64,000 nucleotides of DNA from Polymorphobacter megasporae (GTDB lineage Bacteria > Pseudomonadota > Alphaproteobacteria > Sphingomonadales > Sphingomonadaceae), in contig NZ_CP081848.1 in the NCBI RefSeq assembly GCF_018982885.2, positions 1-64,000 of the forward strand. Reading direction: 5' to 3'. The notes below the pieces were generated by a model. That model saw nothing but the letters and a program-made list of their open reading frames with translations, did no database searches and was not told the origin of the DNA. The position numbers were made by a program, and so were the translations under genes. Shown here piece after piece: positions 43,357 to 53,408 of the stretch; positions within the stretch are counted from its first letter, which is position 1; every line of letters starts with the position of its first letter.

Positions 43357-45465
43357 ATGTTGCGCCAGTACGAACTTGTCGATCGCGTCCTCGCGTACGA
43401 TCCCGATGCCGACGAGGACTTGCTCAACCGCGCCTATGTCTTCTCGATCCAGGCGCACGGGTCGCAACTGCGCGCGAGCGGCGACCCGTATTTCAGCCAC
43501 CCGATCGAAGTCGCGGGCATCCTGACCGAATTGAAGCTCGACGCCGAGACGATCGCCACCGGCATCCTCCATGACACGATCGAGGACACCGTCGCCACCA
43601 CCGAGCAGATCGAGCGGCTGTTCGGCGCGAACGTCGCGCGGCTGGTCGACGGCGTCACCAAATTATCGAAGATCGAGGCGCAGACCGAAAATGAGCGCGC
43701 CGCCGAGAACCTCCGCAAGTTCCTGCTGGCGATGTCCGACGACATTCGCGTCCTGCTCGTCAAGCTCGCCGACCGGCTGCACAACATGCGGACGCTCCAT
43801 TTCATCAAGTCCGAGGAAAAGCGCCGCCGGATCGCACGCGAGACGATGGACATCTACGCGCCGCTCGCCGAGCGTATCGGCCTGTACGGCTTCATGGACG
43901 AGCTCCAGGCGCTGAGCTTCAAGCATCTCGAGCCAGAGGGCTACGATTCGATCGTCAAGCGCCTCGAACTGTTACGGGCCGGCGGCGGCGACATGGTCGC
44001 GCGGATCACCAGCGGCATTAAACTGCTGCTCGGCCAGAGCGGGATCGAGGCCGACGTCCGCGGGCGCGAGAAACGCCCGTTCTCGATCTGGAAGAAGATG
44101 CAGGATCGCCGCATGGCGTTCGAGAACCTGCCCGATGTCATGGCCTTCCGCGTCGTCGTCCCCGACACCGCGGGCGCGTATCGCGCGCTCGGCATCATCC
44201 ACCAGCGCTGGCCGGCGGTGCCGGGGCGGTTCAAGGACTTTATCTCGACGCCGAAGCGCAACGGCTATCGCTCGCTCCACACGACGGTGATGCACAGCGA
44301 GCGAGTGCGGATCGAGATCCAAATTCGGACCGCCGAGATGGACCGCGAGGCTGAATTCGGGCTGGCAGCGCATTGGGCGTACAAGCAGGGGGACGATGGC
44401 GCCCCTGCCCGCCACGCCTATCCGTGGCTGCGCGACCTGATCGAAATCCTCGACCAGGCGTCGACGCCCGAGGAACTGCTCGAGCACACCCGCCTCGCGA
44501 TGTTCCAGGATCAGGTCTTCGCCTTCACGCCTAAGGGCGAGCTAATCCAGCTGCCGGCGGGGTCGTGCCCGGTCGATTTCGCCTATGCCGTTCATACCGA
44601 TCTTGGCGACACCTGCGTCGGGTCGAAGGTCAACGGCCGCGTCGTGCCGCTGCGGACCCCGCTGGCGAACGGCGACCAGGTCGAAATCCTGCGGTCGAAG
44701 GCGCAGCATCCCGATCCGTTGTGGGAAGGCTTCGTCGTCTCGGTCAAGGCGCGCTCGGCGGTCCGGCGCTTCGTCCGCCAGCAGCAGCGCAGCCAGCAGC
44801 TCAAGATGGGGCGGACGCTATACGACGAGGTCGTCGCGCGGTTGAAGCTGCCGCTGTCCGACGACGCCGTCACCGCCGGGCTGGCGCGGCTCAAGCTCAT
44901 CGATCGCAACGCGCTGTATTTGGCGCTGGCGCGGGCGACGGTCAGCGACACCGCGGTGCTCGAGGCAGTGCTGCCGGGGTCAACCGCCAATCTCAAGACG
45001 AAGAAACGCGGCAAGGCGGGACCGCGCGCGCCGATTTCGATCCGCGGACTGACTCCCGGCGTGGCGTTCCAACTCGCCGATTGCTGCCACCCGATCCCCG
45101 GCGATCGCATTGTCGGCGTCGCCTGCCCCGGGACCGGCATCGAAGTCCACGGCATCGATTGCGCCAACCTCGCCGATCCCGGTGAAGGCGAATGGCTCGA
45201 CCTCCACTGGGGCGAGGAGACCGAAAGTGCGGTCGCCCGGCTGTTCGCGGTCGTCCACAACCAGCCCGGTAGCCTCGCCGCGCTGACCGCGATTCTCGCG
45301 CATCACGGCGCGAACATCGTCAACCTGACGTTGAAGGAGCGCGACCGTGCGTTCCACGGCTTCGTCGTCGATATCGAGGTCGACGACCTCGCGCATTTGA
45401 CCAACATCATCGCGGCGTTGCGCGCGACGCAGGCGGTGGTCAGCGTCGAGCGGGTCAAGGCGTAG
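43357..45465 (+). CDS. rsh: Bifunctional (p)ppGpp synthetase/hydrolase Rsh
   Basis: A 702-residue SpoT-type enzyme that makes and breaks the stringent-response alarmone. The HD hydrolase domain has HPIEVAGIL and TGILHDTIEDT; the synthetase domain (about 240-360) has REKRPFSIWKKMQDRRMAFEN and KRNGYRSLHTTVMH; TGS (about 390-450, FTPKGELIQLPAGSCPVDFAY) and a C-terminal ACT domain (VHNQPGSLAALTAIL) follow. Both active sites look intact, as expected when it is the only long Rsh in alphaproteobacteria. It lies downstream of rpoZ. Confidence 0.96.
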   Translation: MLRQYELVDRVLAYDPDADEDLLNRAYVFSIQAHGSQLRASGDPYFSHPIEVAGILTELKLDAETIATGILHDTIEDTVATTEQIERLFGANVARLVDGVTKLSKIEAQTENERAAENLRKFLLAMSDDIRVLLVKLADRLHNMRTLHFIKSEEKRRRIARETMDIYAPLAERIGLYGFMDELQALSFKHLEPEGYDSIVKRLELLRAGGGDMVARITSGIKLLLGQSGIEADVRGREKRPFSIWKKMQDRRMAFENLPDVMAFRVVVPDTAGAYRALGIIHQRWPAVPGRFKDFISTPKRNGYRSLHTTVMHSERVRIEIQIRTAEMDREAEFGLAAHWAYKQGDDGAPARHAYPWLRDLIEILDQASTPEELLEHTRLAMFQDQVFAFTPKGELIQLPAGSCPVDFAYAVHTDLGDTCVGSKVNGRVVPLRTPLANGDQVEILRSKAQHPDPLWEGFVVSVKARSAVRRFVRQQQRSQQLKMGRTLYDEVVARLKLPLSDDAVTAGLARLKLIDRNALYLALARATVSDTAVLEAVLPGSTANLKTKKRGKAGPRAPISIRGLTPGVAFQLADCCHPIPGDRIVGVACPGTGIEVHGIDCANLADPGEGEWLDLHWGEETESAVARLFAVVHNQPGSLAALTAILAHHGANIVNLTLKERDRAFHGFVVDIEVDDLAHLTNIIAALRATQAVVSVERVKA

Positions 45466-45467
45466 AA

Positions 45468-45492
45468 CCCCTCTCCCATTCTAGGAGAGGGG
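45468..45492. terminator. Bidirectional terminator-like hairpin
   Basis: CCCCTCTCC (45468-45476) and GGAGAGGGG (45484-45492) form a perfect 9-bp stem with a 7-base loop between the convergent rsh and CsgG-like genes. No long T-run follows on either side. Confidence 0.6.
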
Positions 45493-45506
45493 CGTCAGCC
45501 GGTGGT

Positions 45507-46445
45507 TTACCGCGCGACCTCGATCGCAGCCTCGGCGACCCAGCCCTTGGTGCCGAGTTCGTCCTCGACCTCCCAGAAGCCGTCCTGCTTGGTCCCGGTC
45601 GGATAGAGCAGCGCCCCCGGATCGAGCGACTTCAGTACCTTCGACTTGAGCGATGCCGCCGCGTACATCCGGCCGGGCCGCTTCATAGCGACCGCCTTAG
45701 CTGCCTGCTGCTGGCTGGCGAACTGCCCGAGCTGGCCGCCGAGTTCGCCGCTCATCTTGGTGTAGGCGTCGAGATAGGCGAGCGCGATGACCTGCCCGAT
45801 CTCGGTATTGTCGTACCCCGACGCACCGCCCGCCGCGAGCCCGCCGCCGCCAAAGATGCCACCCGCTCCGCCCCAGCCGAGATCGGTCTTCTTCGACTGA
45901 CCCTCGGCGACGAATTCCTCCGACGACTTGTTGTTGACGATGTTGAGGACGACGTTCGCCGAGCGCTTCTTGACGTTGATCCCGCCGATCAGCCCGCCGA
46001 CCGACCCGCCGAGCATACCGCCGATCAGGCCGCCGACGTTGAGGCCACCTTTGTTGCCATTGCCGGTGACGATGTCGGGAATGACGGTGAAGTCGGCTTC
46101 GACCATCTGGCCCTTGCCGATCGTCCCGCCGCGCCGCATCTCGCCGCCGGCATTGAGCGCGCGCTCGCGCTCCATCGCCGCCATGCCGGCCTGGCTGCGG
46201 TTAACCAGCCGGAAGCAGTGCGACTTCTGGATGTAGACGCGAATCAAAGCCTCGGGGGAGCCGAGGCCGAGCCCGCCCCACCATTTCGTCTCGGGCTCCG
46301 ACACCGCGATCGTGCCGAGCGGCTTGGCGCAGACCGGCAGTTCGTTGGTCGCCCGGGCGCGCGTCGCCTCCGCGGTCTCGCTATGCGTCGACTTGATCTG
46401 AGCAAGCGCCGGAGATGCCAGCGCGACGATCAACGCCCCCGCCAC
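45507..46445 (-). CDS. CsgG/HfaB-like exported protein with SH3-like C-terminus; apparent frameshift at its 5' end
   Basis: The annotated frame of 312 residues starts with GTG at 46445. Its core (about 25-235) resembles CsgG: SPEALIRVYIQKSHCFRLVNRSQAG, EADFTVIPDIVTG, a glycine-rich GGLIGGMLGGSVGGLIGG stretch and IGQVIALAYLDAYTKMS. The C-terminal 65 residues (KRPGRMYAAAS...WVAEAAIEVAR) look like a bacterial SH3 domain. The signal peptide is incomplete in this frame (AGALIVALASPALAQ). A strong ribosome site (AAGGGGG) and ATG at 46470 lie in another frame; a net change of one base between 46436 and 46455 would restore a normal signal peptide. Likely outer-membrane or periplasmic; exact role unknown. 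Confidence 0.75.
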   Translation of the reverse strand: MAGALIVALASPALAQIKSTHSETAEATRARATNELPVCAKPLGTIAVSEPETKWWGGLGLGSPEALIRVYIQKSHCFRLVNRSQAGMAAMERERALNAGGEMRRGGTIGKGQMVEADFTVIPDIVTGNGNKGGLNVGGLIGGMLGGSVGGLIGGINVKKRSANVVLNIVNNKSSEEFVAEGQSKKTDLGWGGAGGIFGGGGLAAGGASGYDNTEIGQVIALAYLDAYTKMSGELGGQLGQFASQQQAAKAVAMKRPGRMYAAASLKSKVLKSLDPGALLYPTGTKQDGFWEVEDELGTKGWVAEAAIEVAR

Positions 46446-46556
46446 CGCGCGCGGCTACCGTCGAAACCATGTGTATTTCCCCCTTTAACCCCGCGTCGGC
46501 ATAGCGCAATCAAGCACCGCTTTCCACAACCTATCGACCGGTGTTAGCAGCAGGGC

Positions 46557-47138
46557 ATGACCGACGCCGATATCATCGCCGAATTCCGCGCCGCGGAGGC
46601 GCTTCTTGAGGGGCATTTCATCCTGTCGTCGGGGTTGCGCTCGGCGCGCTATCTCCAGTGCGCGCGGGTGCTGATGGACCCAGCGCGAGCGGCGCGGCTG
46701 TGCGCCGCGCTCGTCGTCAAGCTGCCGACGGCGGTGCGCGAAAGCGTCACTGCGGTGGTGTCGCCGGCGATGGGCGGGGTGATCGTCGGATATGAGATCG
46801 CGCGCCAGCTCGGCGTCGCCTCGATGTTCGTCGAGCGGCCGACGGGGACGTTCGAACTGCGCCGCGGCTTCGCGCTGACGCCGGGAGAAAAGGTGCTGAT
46901 GGTCGAGGACGTCGTGACGACCGGGCTGAGCTCGCGCGAGGCGATTGTCGCCATCACCGCGGCCGGGGGCGAGGTCGTCCACGCCGCGTGCCTTGTCGAC
47001 CGCAGCGACGGGGCCGCCGATGTCGGCGTGCCGCTGACCGCGTTGCTCGGGCTCGCGGTGCCGAGCTATGCCGCCGATGCGCTGCCCCCCGAACTCGCCG
47101 CGATCCCGGCGGTCAAGCCGGGCAGCCGCGCGGCATGA
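46557..47138 (+). CDS. pyrE: Orotate phosphoribosyltransferase
   Basis: A 193-residue PRTase that joins orotate and PRPP in pyrimidine synthesis. The PRPP loop is [18 protein letters not shown], and [16 protein letters not shown] and [17 protein letters not shown] are typical of the alphaproteobacterial form. Its TGA overlaps the start of the next gene (ATGA at 47135), making it the first gene of a five-gene coupled chain leading to lepB. Confidence 0.95.
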   Translation: MTDADIIAEFRAAEALLEGHFILSSGLRSARYLQCARVLMDPARAARLCAALVVKLPTAVRESVTAVVSPAMGGVIVGYEIARQLGVASMFVERPTGTFELRRGFALTPGEKVLMVEDVVTTGLSSREAIVAITAAGGEVVHAACLVDRSDGAADVGVPLTALLGLAVPSYAADALPPELAAIPAVKPGSRAA

Positions 47139-48223
47139 GGCTGCTCCTTCTCGCCGCGCTCGTCGCCAGCGGCGCCGGAGCCAAGCCGCCGATTCCCGTC
47201 CCGCCCGGCGATGCGCTGCTCGACCGCTGCGCCGCGATCGAGTCGGTCGCAGGCGCGCTCAAGATCAGCGGGCAATATCTGCTCAGCGACACCGTCGACG
47301 ACTGCGGCAACCTCCTCGGACCGCAGGAATACCGCACGTCCGAGACCCCGTGGCGCTGGGCGTCGGTGACCAAGCAGATCGTCGCGGTCGCGGTGCTGCA
47401 GCAGGTCGAGCGCGGCAAGCTCGCCCTCGACACGCCGATCGCGGCGTATGTCCCGGAGCTCAAGGTCGCCAATGCCGACCGGATCACGCTGCGAATGCTG
47501 CTCCAGCACACCAGCGGGCTCCCGAATGTCGAGGACGGCCCGGCCGATCCGCGCAAGGAAACGCTCGTCCAGTACCGCTACGACGCCCCCGCGCCGCCGC
47601 CGGGGATCAGCCCGATTTGCCTCGGCAAGGCAAAGGCCGAGCCCGGCGTGCGCTTCGACTATAATAATTGCGACACCGAAGTCGTCGGCGCGGTGCTCGA
47701 AGCCGTCACGGGGATGCCGCTCGCCAAGCTGCTCGACGCCGAGATTTTGGCCAAGGCTGGAATGACCGCGACAGTCCTCGTCGTACCCGGAGAGAAGCTG
47801 TCGGGACGCGTCGGCTATTTCCCCGACGGACGCGACGACGCATTCATCGACGTCGGCCGCTTCGGCGCGGCGGGGGCAGTCCGCGGGCCGCCGCGTGACC
47901 TTGCTAAATTCGATCGCGCGCTGATGACCGGCCAGCTCCTCAAGCCCGACAGCCGCGCCGAAATGCAGCGCGGCAATCCCAAGCTTGGTTACGCCGCGCT
48001 CGGCGTCTGGTCGTACACCGTCCCGCTCAAGGGCTGCACGACACCGCAAAAGCTCGTCGAGCGGCGCGGCGAGATCGGCGGCGTCCAGGTCCGCAATATC
48101 ATCGCCCCCGAAAGGAACCTCGCTCTGATCGTCTTCACCGACCGCCCGTTCGACTTTGGCGAACCGTGGCAGGGCAAGGGCGGAACGTACGATTTGCTGT
48201 CAGCCGCGTTGTGCCCGGCATGA
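47135..48223 (+). CDS. Class C beta-lactamase-like serine hydrolase
   Basis: A 362-residue exported hydrolase with a short signal peptide ([16 protein letters not shown]). The SxxK motif is [11 protein letters not shown] (S77, K80), the YxN motif is [12 protein letters not shown], and the family's [10 protein letters not shown] is present. It is related to esterases and D-alanyl peptidases as much as to true beta-lactamases; the third (KTG-like) motif is not clear. It is inserted between pyrE and pdxJ, with four-base overlaps on both sides, so it is an unusual member of this housekeeping chain. Confidence 0.9.
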   Translation: MRLLLLAALVASGAGAKPPIPVPPGDALLDRCAAIESVAGALKISGQYLLSDTVDDCGNLLGPQEYRTSETPWRWASVTKQIVAVAVLQQVERGKLALDTPIAAYVPELKVANADRITLRMLLQHTSGLPNVEDGPADPRKETLVQYRYDAPAPPPGISPICLGKAKAEPGVRFDYNNCDTEVVGAVLEAVTGMPLAKLLDAEILAKAGMTATVLVVPGEKLSGRVGYFPDGRDDAFIDVGRFGAAGAVRGPPRDLAKFDRALMTGQLLKPDSRAEMQRGNPKLGYAALGVWSYTVPLKGCTTPQKLVERRGEIGGVQVRNIIAPERNLALIVFTDRPFDFGEPWQGKGGTYDLLSAALCPA

Positions 48224-48966
48224 CCGCTCGCGTCCGCCTCGGCGTCAATATCGACCATGTCGCGACCATCCGCAACGCGCGCGGCGGGCCGCACCCCGAC
48301 CCGGTGCGGGCCGCGCAGCTCGCGGTCGCGGCGGGGGCGGATGGGATCACCGCGCACCTGCGCGAGGACCGGCGGCACATCTCCGACGACGATATCGTCC
48401 GCCTCGTCGCAGCGTTGACCGTCCCGCTCAACCTCGAGATGGCGGCGACCGCCGAGATGCTTCAGATCGCGCTCGCGCACGGCCCGCATGCGGTCTGCAT
48501 CGTCCCCGAAAAGCGCGCCGAGCGGACCACCGAGGGCGGGCTCGACGTCCTCGGCAACCAGGCTGGCCTCCGCGCCTTCGTCGACCGGCTGACCGCGCGC
48601 GGCTCGCGCGTCAGCCTGTTCGTCGAGCCCGATCCCGACCAGATCGAAGCATCGGCGGCGATCGGCGCGGCGGTCGTCGAATTGCACACCGGGCGCTACT
48701 GCCACCTGACCGGCGACGACCAGACCGCCGAACTCGCGCGGCTGGCGAAGGCGGCGGCGTTGGCGACCGCGCGCGGACTCGAGGTCCACGCCGGCCACGG
48801 CCTGACCTTCGCCAACGTCGGCCCGGTCGCGGCGATCCCGCAAGTCGCCGAACTCAACATCGGCCACTTCCTGATTGGCGAGGCGGTGTTCGTCGGGCTC
48901 GACTTCGCGATACGCGAGATGCGGACGGCGATCGACGATGCCCGGCACCCCTCTCCTGCATGCTAG
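48220..48966 (+). CDS. pdxJ: Pyridoxine 5'-phosphate synthase
   Basis: A 248-residue TIM-barrel enzyme closing the vitamin B6 ring. [19 protein letters not shown] is the phosphate/substrate loop, followed by [38 protein letters not shown] and [13 protein letters not shown] with the conserved glycines. ATG at 48220 overlaps the stop of the serine hydrolase gene (ATGA). It overlaps acpS by seven bases, a gene order common in proteobacteria. Confidence 0.97.
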   Translation: MTARVRLGVNIDHVATIRNARGGPHPDPVRAAQLAVAAGADGITAHLREDRRHISDDDIVRLVAALTVPLNLEMAATAEMLQIALAHGPHAVCIVPEKRAERTTEGGLDVLGNQAGLRAFVDRLTARGSRVSLFVEPDPDQIEASAAIGAAVVELHTGRYCHLTGDDQTAELARLAKAAALATARGLEVHAGHGLTFANVGPVAAIPQVAELNIGHFLIGEAVFVGLDFAIREMRTAIDDARHPSPAC

Positions 48967-49364
48967 TCCTCGGTCTCGGCAACGACCTGACCAACATCGA
49001 CCGAATCGCGGCGTCGATCGAGCGCTTCGGCGACCGCTTCATCAACCGCATCTTCACCCCCGTCGAAATCGCCAAGGCCGACCGCCGCCCGATGACCCGC
49101 GCGGGCACCTTTGCCAAGCGCTGGGCGGCGAAGGAGGCGTGCGCCAAGGCGCTCGGCACCGGCATTCGCGGCGGCGTGTTCTTCACCAACATGGGGGTCG
49201 TCAACCTGCCGAGCGGCGCACCGACTCTGGTGCTTACCGGGGGGGCGGCAGAAAGGCTGGCCAAATTGACCCCGGCGGGGCATAGCGCGGAAATTCATCT
49301 GACGATCACCGACGATCATCCCTGGGCACAGGCGATCGTCCTGATCACCGCGAGGCCCGAATGA
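48960..49364 (+). CDS. acpS: Holo-[acyl-carrier-protein] synthase
   Basis: A 134-residue phosphopantetheinyl transferase that activates acyl carrier protein. [16 protein letters not shown] carries the metal-binding aspartate, and [20 protein letters not shown] the WxxKEA signature. Overlaps pdxJ by seven bases and lepB by four (ATGA at 49361). Confidence 0.96.
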   Translation: MLVLGLGNDLTNIDRIAASIERFGDRFINRIFTPVEIAKADRRPMTRAGTFAKRWAAKEACAKALGTGIRGGVFFTNMGVVNLPSGAPTLVLTGGAAERLAKLTPAGHSAEIHLTITDDHPWAQAIVLITARPE

Positions 49365-50236
49365 GCGAGACCCAAGTGACCGGCATCGGGACGGCGACCC
49401 AGCCGAAAAAGAAGGTCGATTGGGCGAGTGAAATCCGCCAGCTGATCGTTCTCGCCATCGCCGTGCTCGCGGTCCACAGCCTCATCGCTAAGCCGTTCTT
49501 CATCCCGTCGGAATCGATGCTGCCGACGTTGCTGACCGGCGACCGGCTGATCGTTTCGAAATACCCCTATGGCTATTCGTATCTGTCGCCATCGCTGCCG
49601 ATCCTGCCCGAAATGAAGGGCCGCCTGTTCGGCCGTTATCCCGAGCGCGGCGACATCGCCATCGTCAAGTCGCCGCGCGATCACGACGACTGGATCAAGC
49701 GCGTCATCGGCCTGCCCGGCGACACCGTGCAGATGAGGAATGGCGTGTTGTGGCTAAACGGCGTCGCGGTGCCCAAGGTGGCAGAGACCCCCGCCGACAT
49801 CCGCGAATCCGCGAACACGACGTGTTCCGCGCCGCAGGTGATCCAGTACCGCTTCACCCGCCCCGACGGCGTCACGATCTGCCGCTACCCGCGTTTCCGC
49901 GAGACGCTGCCGAGCGGGCGCAGCTACGACGTCCTCGACCTCGGCGACACGCCGCAGGACAATACGCCGGCGATGATCGTTCCCGAGGGACATCTGTTCC
50001 TGATGGGCGACAACCGCGACAACAGCGAGGACAGCCGCTTTTCGAACCTCGTCGGCGGGCTCGACATGCTCCCGATCGAAAATCTCGTCGGGCGTGCCGA
50101 GTTCCTGACCTTCTCGCTCGACGGTTCGACGACACTCAATCCGCTGACATGGTTCGGCGCGTTCCGCCCCGGCCGCGCCTTTGTCTCGCTCCACCCGAAG
50201 GCCGGCCCGGTTCCCGCCGCGGCTCCCGCTCCGTGA
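49361..50236 (+). CDS. lepB: Signal peptidase I
   Basis: A 291-residue membrane peptidase that removes signal peptides at the outer face of the inner membrane. One hydrophobic helix (about 27-44) is followed by the nucleophile in [13 protein letters not shown] (Ser near residue 53), the lysine in [27 protein letters not shown] and box [13 protein letters not shown]. In many proteobacteria rnc and era follow lepB; here an AI-2E/PerM family gene follows instead. Confidence 0.96.
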   Translation: MSETQVTGIGTATQPKKKVDWASEIRQLIVLAIAVLAVHSLIAKPFFIPSESMLPTLLTGDRLIVSKYPYGYSYLSPSLPILPEMKGRLFGRYPERGDIAIVKSPRDHDDWIKRVIGLPGDTVQMRNGVLWLNGVAVPKVAETPADIRESANTTCSAPQVIQYRFTRPDGVTICRYPRFRETLPSGRSYDVLDLGDTPQDNTPAMIVPEGHLFLMGDNRDNSEDSRFSNLVGGLDMLPIENLVGRAEFLTFSLDGSTTLNPLTWFGAFRPGRAFVSLHPKAGPVPAAAPAP

Positions 50237-50270
50237 GCGGCGGGATGAGGGGCCGAGTGAGTTTGGCCAT

Positions 50271-51320
50271 ATGAGCGAAGACACCCAGGTTCCGCCGAGC
50301 CCGATCGAGCTGTCCGACCGCGGCCGCAGCGCACTGCGCGATGCCGCCATCTGGCTCGGCGTCGCCAGCGCGCTGTTCCTCGCGTGGCACCTCGCCTCGT
50401 CGCTGCTGTTGATCCTCGCCGGCTTCGTTTTCGCCGCCGGGCTGCAGGGCGGCGAGCACCTGCTTGGCCGCGTGATGCCGGGTCCTCGCGGGCTCCGTTT
50501 GGCGATCGTCGTCCTGGTCTTCGTCGCGGCCCTGTTCGGCTTCCTCTATTTTGCCGGCACCCAGCTCGCCGCGCAGTTTTCCGAGCTGCAGACGACGCTG
50601 ATGCGCCAGAGCGACCGCCTGTCGACGCTCGCCAGCGAGTACGGCCTGAGCAGCGGCACCGGCGGCGATCCGATCGCGCAGCTGAAGGCACAGATAGGCG
50701 GCTCGATGGGGCGGATCATGACCTTCATCGGCGGCGCCGCGGGGGCGCTCGGCAGCCTAGTCCTGATCGTTACCTTTGGCATCTTCATCGCCATCGACCC
50801 GCGGCTGTACGAGCGTGGGGTCGAATGGCTCACCCCCGAAGCCAAGCGTCCGCAACTGCGGACGACGGTCGAGGCGATGGGCAAGATGTTGCGCCGCTGG
50901 GTTGCCGGACGGCTCGCACTCATGCTGTTCGAAGGCACGCTGATCTTTCTCGGCCTCTCGGTTGTCGGCGCGCCGCTGCCGTTGCTGCTCGGACTTGTCG
51001 CGGGCCTGTTCGCATTCATCCCGAACCTCGGCGCGATCGCGTCGGGGATCTTGATCGTGACGATCGGCTTTTCGGCAGGAACGACGATCGGACTGGAGAC
51101 CGTCGGCGTGTATCTCGTCGTCCAGGTGGCCGACAATTTCATCAACCCGCTGATCGAGAAGCGCGCGGTCGACCTTGCCCCCGCCGTCGTCCTCGGCGCG
51201 CAGCTGTTGTTCGGCGTCCTGTTCGGCATCCTCGGCGTGACGCTCGCCGACCCGATCATCGCGCTGATCAAGGTCGCCCTCGCCCAACGTCCAGTTGCCC
51301 CGGCGGAGCCCACGCGGTAG
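50271..51320 (+). CDS. AI-2E/PerM family transporter
   Basis: A 349-residue inner-membrane protein of the PerM/TqsA family. An N-terminal helix pair (about 30-75), a central amphipathic region, and the conserved C-terminal membrane block with GLVAGLFAFIPNLGAIASGI and DNFINPLIEKRAVDLAPAVVL are visible. The family includes AI-2 exporters and permeases, but substrates are mostly unknown. ATG at 50271 was chosen 35 bases after the lepB stop; the next gene, a porin, starts 30 bases later. Confidence 0.9.
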   Translation: MSEDTQVPPSPIELSDRGRSALRDAAIWLGVASALFLAWHLASSLLLILAGFVFAAGLQGGEHLLGRVMPGPRGLRLAIVVLVFVAALFGFLYFAGTQLAAQFSELQTTLMRQSDRLSTLASEYGLSSGTGGDPIAQLKAQIGGSMGRIMTFIGGAAGALGSLVLIVTFGIFIAIDPRLYERGVEWLTPEAKRPQLRTTVEAMGKMLRRWVAGRLALMLFEGTLIFLGLSVVGAPLPLLLGLVAGLFAFIPNLGAIASGILIVTIGFSAGTTIGLETVGVYLVVQVADNFINPLIEKRAVDLAPAVVLGAQLLFGVLFGILGVTLADPIIALIKVALAQRPVAPAEPTR

Positions 51321-51349
51321 GTCGCCCCCGGGTCGCCAGGGGATCATCG

Positions 51350-52732
51350 ATGCGCTTAACGACTGCCACTTTGCTGGCGGCGCTGGCCCTTGTGCCGGGC
51401 GTTGCGAACGCGCAGGCCGCTGGCTCCGGGACCGCTCCGACGACCGAGCCGGGTGCCGCCGACAAGCCCGCCGACGTCACCGCCGACGCCGTGCCCGAAC
51501 GCTTCGCGGTCCATGCCCAGTCGACCGTCGTCGGCCAGTACAACACCCCGTTCCGCTCGCCATACGAAGGGCCGAACAGCCTGTCGGGCGGCGGCCAGTT
51601 CCGCGAGACCTTCGACCTGACGGGCTACGTCGGCGCGAGCCCGTGGCATGGCGCCGAGGTCTGGGCGAATGGCGAGGTCGACCAGGGCTTCGGGCTGCGC
51701 AACACGCTCGGTGCGGCGGGCTTTCCCTCGGCCGAGGCGTACAAGGTCGGTAAGGGAACGCCGTATTTCCGGCTGCAGCGCGCGTTCGTCCGCCAGACGA
51801 TCGACCTTGGCGGCGAAGCGGCGGCGACCGCGCCCGACCTCAACGTTCTCGGCGCAACACACACGGCGAACCGGCTGACGCTGACGATCGGCAAGTTCAG
51901 CGTCGCCGACGTCTTCGACCAGAATAAATACGCCCACGACCCGCGCGGCGACTTCCTCAACTGGACCACGGTCGACCTCGGCACGTTCGATTACGCCGCC
52001 GACGCGTGGGGCTATACCTATGGCGGGACGGCGGAACTCGCGGTCGGTAACTGGACCGAGCGCGCCGGGCTGTTTAACCTGTCGAAGATCCCGAACAGTG
52101 TCGATCTCGAGACCAACTTTCGCCAATTTCAGGTGATCGGTGAGATCGAGCGGCGGGTGACGATCGGCGGCCATCCGGGCGCAATCCGCCTCAACGGCTG
52201 GCTGAGCCACGGCAACTTTGCCAGCCTCGCCGACGCCATCGCTTACGGCGCAGCACACGGCACCGCCCCCGATCCGGTCCCGGTCCGCAAATTCCGCGAC
52301 CGCACCGGCATCGGCATCAATGTCGAGCAGGAAGTCAGCGACGCCGTCGGCGTGTTCCTCCGCGCCGGGCTCGGTGACGGCAGCAGCGAGGCGGTCGAGT
52401 TCACCGACATCGACCGCAGCGTCTCGGGCGGTGTGTCGATCAAGGGCTCGGGCTGGGGGCGCGACCACGACCGGGTCGGCGTTGCGCTGATCGCGAACGA
52501 CATTTCAGCCGAGCGGCGGCGGTATCTCGCGGCCGGGGGACTCGGGATTTTGATCGGTGACGGGAGGCTGGTGAATGCCGGGCCGGAATTGATCGGCGAG
52601 ACCTATTACGACCTCGCTGCGATCGGTCCGCTGCACTTTACGGCAGACGGGCAGTTGATCGTCAATCCGGCGTATAATCGCGACCGCGGACCGGTGCCGG
52701 TGTTTGCGATGCGGGCTCACGCGCAGTTTTGA
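51350..52732 (+). CDS. Carbohydrate-selective porin OprB family protein
   Basis: A 460-residue outer-membrane porin. Signal peptide about 1-22 (MRLTTATLLAALALVPGVANA), then a barrel whose GFGLRNTLGAAGFPSAEAYKVG and GKFSVADVFDQNKYAHDPRGDFLNW blocks are typical of OprB, ending in an aromatic C-terminal residue (AHAQF). AGGGGATC precedes the ATG. OprB porins pass sugars across the outer membrane; which sugar is not clear. Confidence 0.92.
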   Translation: MRLTTATLLAALALVPGVANAQAAGSGTAPTTEPGAADKPADVTADAVPERFAVHAQSTVVGQYNTPFRSPYEGPNSLSGGGQFRETFDLTGYVGASPWHGAEVWANGEVDQGFGLRNTLGAAGFPSAEAYKVGKGTPYFRLQRAFVRQTIDLGGEAAATAPDLNVLGATHTANRLTLTIGKFSVADVFDQNKYAHDPRGDFLNWTTVDLGTFDYAADAWGYTYGGTAELAVGNWTERAGLFNLSKIPNSVDLETNFRQFQVIGEIERRVTIGGHPGAIRLNGWLSHGNFASLADAIAYGAAHGTAPDPVPVRKFRDRTGIGINVEQEVSDAVGVFLRAGLGDGSSEAVEFTDIDRSVSGGVSIKGSGWGRDHDRVGVALIANDISAERRRYLAAGGLGILIGDGRLVNAGPELIGETYYDLAAIGPLHFTADGQLIVNPAYNRDRGPVPVFAMRAHAQF

Positions 52733-52897
52733 GAGCGGCGGCGGACAAAGAAAGACAGTAAGGGCGTCGCGGCGAAGCCGCGCAGGTCGTCCGACGAGTT
52801 CGGCTGCGGTTGCAGCCGCCTCGCCGGCCGGTCTTGCGCGAGTCCGCGCGCTGCTAACGAACGCGAAGCTGCGTTCGCTTCGCTGCACGTGGCCGCG

Positions 52898-53404
52898 CTA
52901 CGACTTCCCCTGCACGCCCAGCAGTTCGATCCGGAACAACAGCACCGCGTTCGGGGGAATAACCCCGCCAGCACCCTGTGCGCCGTAGCCGAGCTCGGGC
53001 GGGATCGTGAAGTTGTAGACCGACCCGACCTTCATCAGCTGGACGCCTTCGGTCCAGCCGGGGATGACGCGATTCAGCGGAAACACTGCCGGCTGGCCGC
53101 GCGCGATCGACGAGTCGAACACGGTGCCGTCGAGTAATTTGCCCTCGTAATGGACCGCGACGGTATCGGCGGCGGTCGGGGTCGGGCCGGTGCCCTCGGT
53201 TACGATTTCGTACTGGAGGCCGGATGCAGTGGTCTTCACGCCGGGTTTTCCCTTGTGTGCGCTGAGATAGGCGAGGTCGGCGGGACGCGCCGAATCGACC
53301 GCGCGCTGCGTCCCCGCCCAGACGAGGACGGCGACGACAAGCGCGAGAACGAGGGCGAAGCCGACCCACTTGCCGGCACCAGTGCCGGCAGCGGTCGCGG
53401 TCAT
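52898..53404 (-). CDS. FKBP-type peptidyl-prolyl isomerase, membrane-anchored
   Basis: A 168-residue protein. An N-terminal hydrophobic segment (about 13-33, KWVGFALVLALVVAVLVWAG) works as an anchor or signal, then an FKBP domain of about 110 residues: ADTVAVHYEGKLLDGTVFDSS, VIPGWTEGVQLMKVGSVY and GAGGVIPPNAVLLFRIELL. All key FKBP strands are present. The ATG at 53404 lies four bases after the rpsU stop, so the gene is cotranscribed with rpsU. Confidence 0.92.
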   Translation of the reverse strand: MTATAAGTGAGKWVGFALVLALVVAVLVWAGTQRAVDSARPADLAYLSAHKGKPGVKTTASGLQYEIVTEGTGPTPTAADTVAVHYEGKLLDGTVFDSSIARGQPAVFPLNRVIPGWTEGVQLMKVGSVYNFTIPPELGYGAQGAGGVIPPNAVLLFRIELLGVQGKS

Positions 53405-53408
53405 TGTC

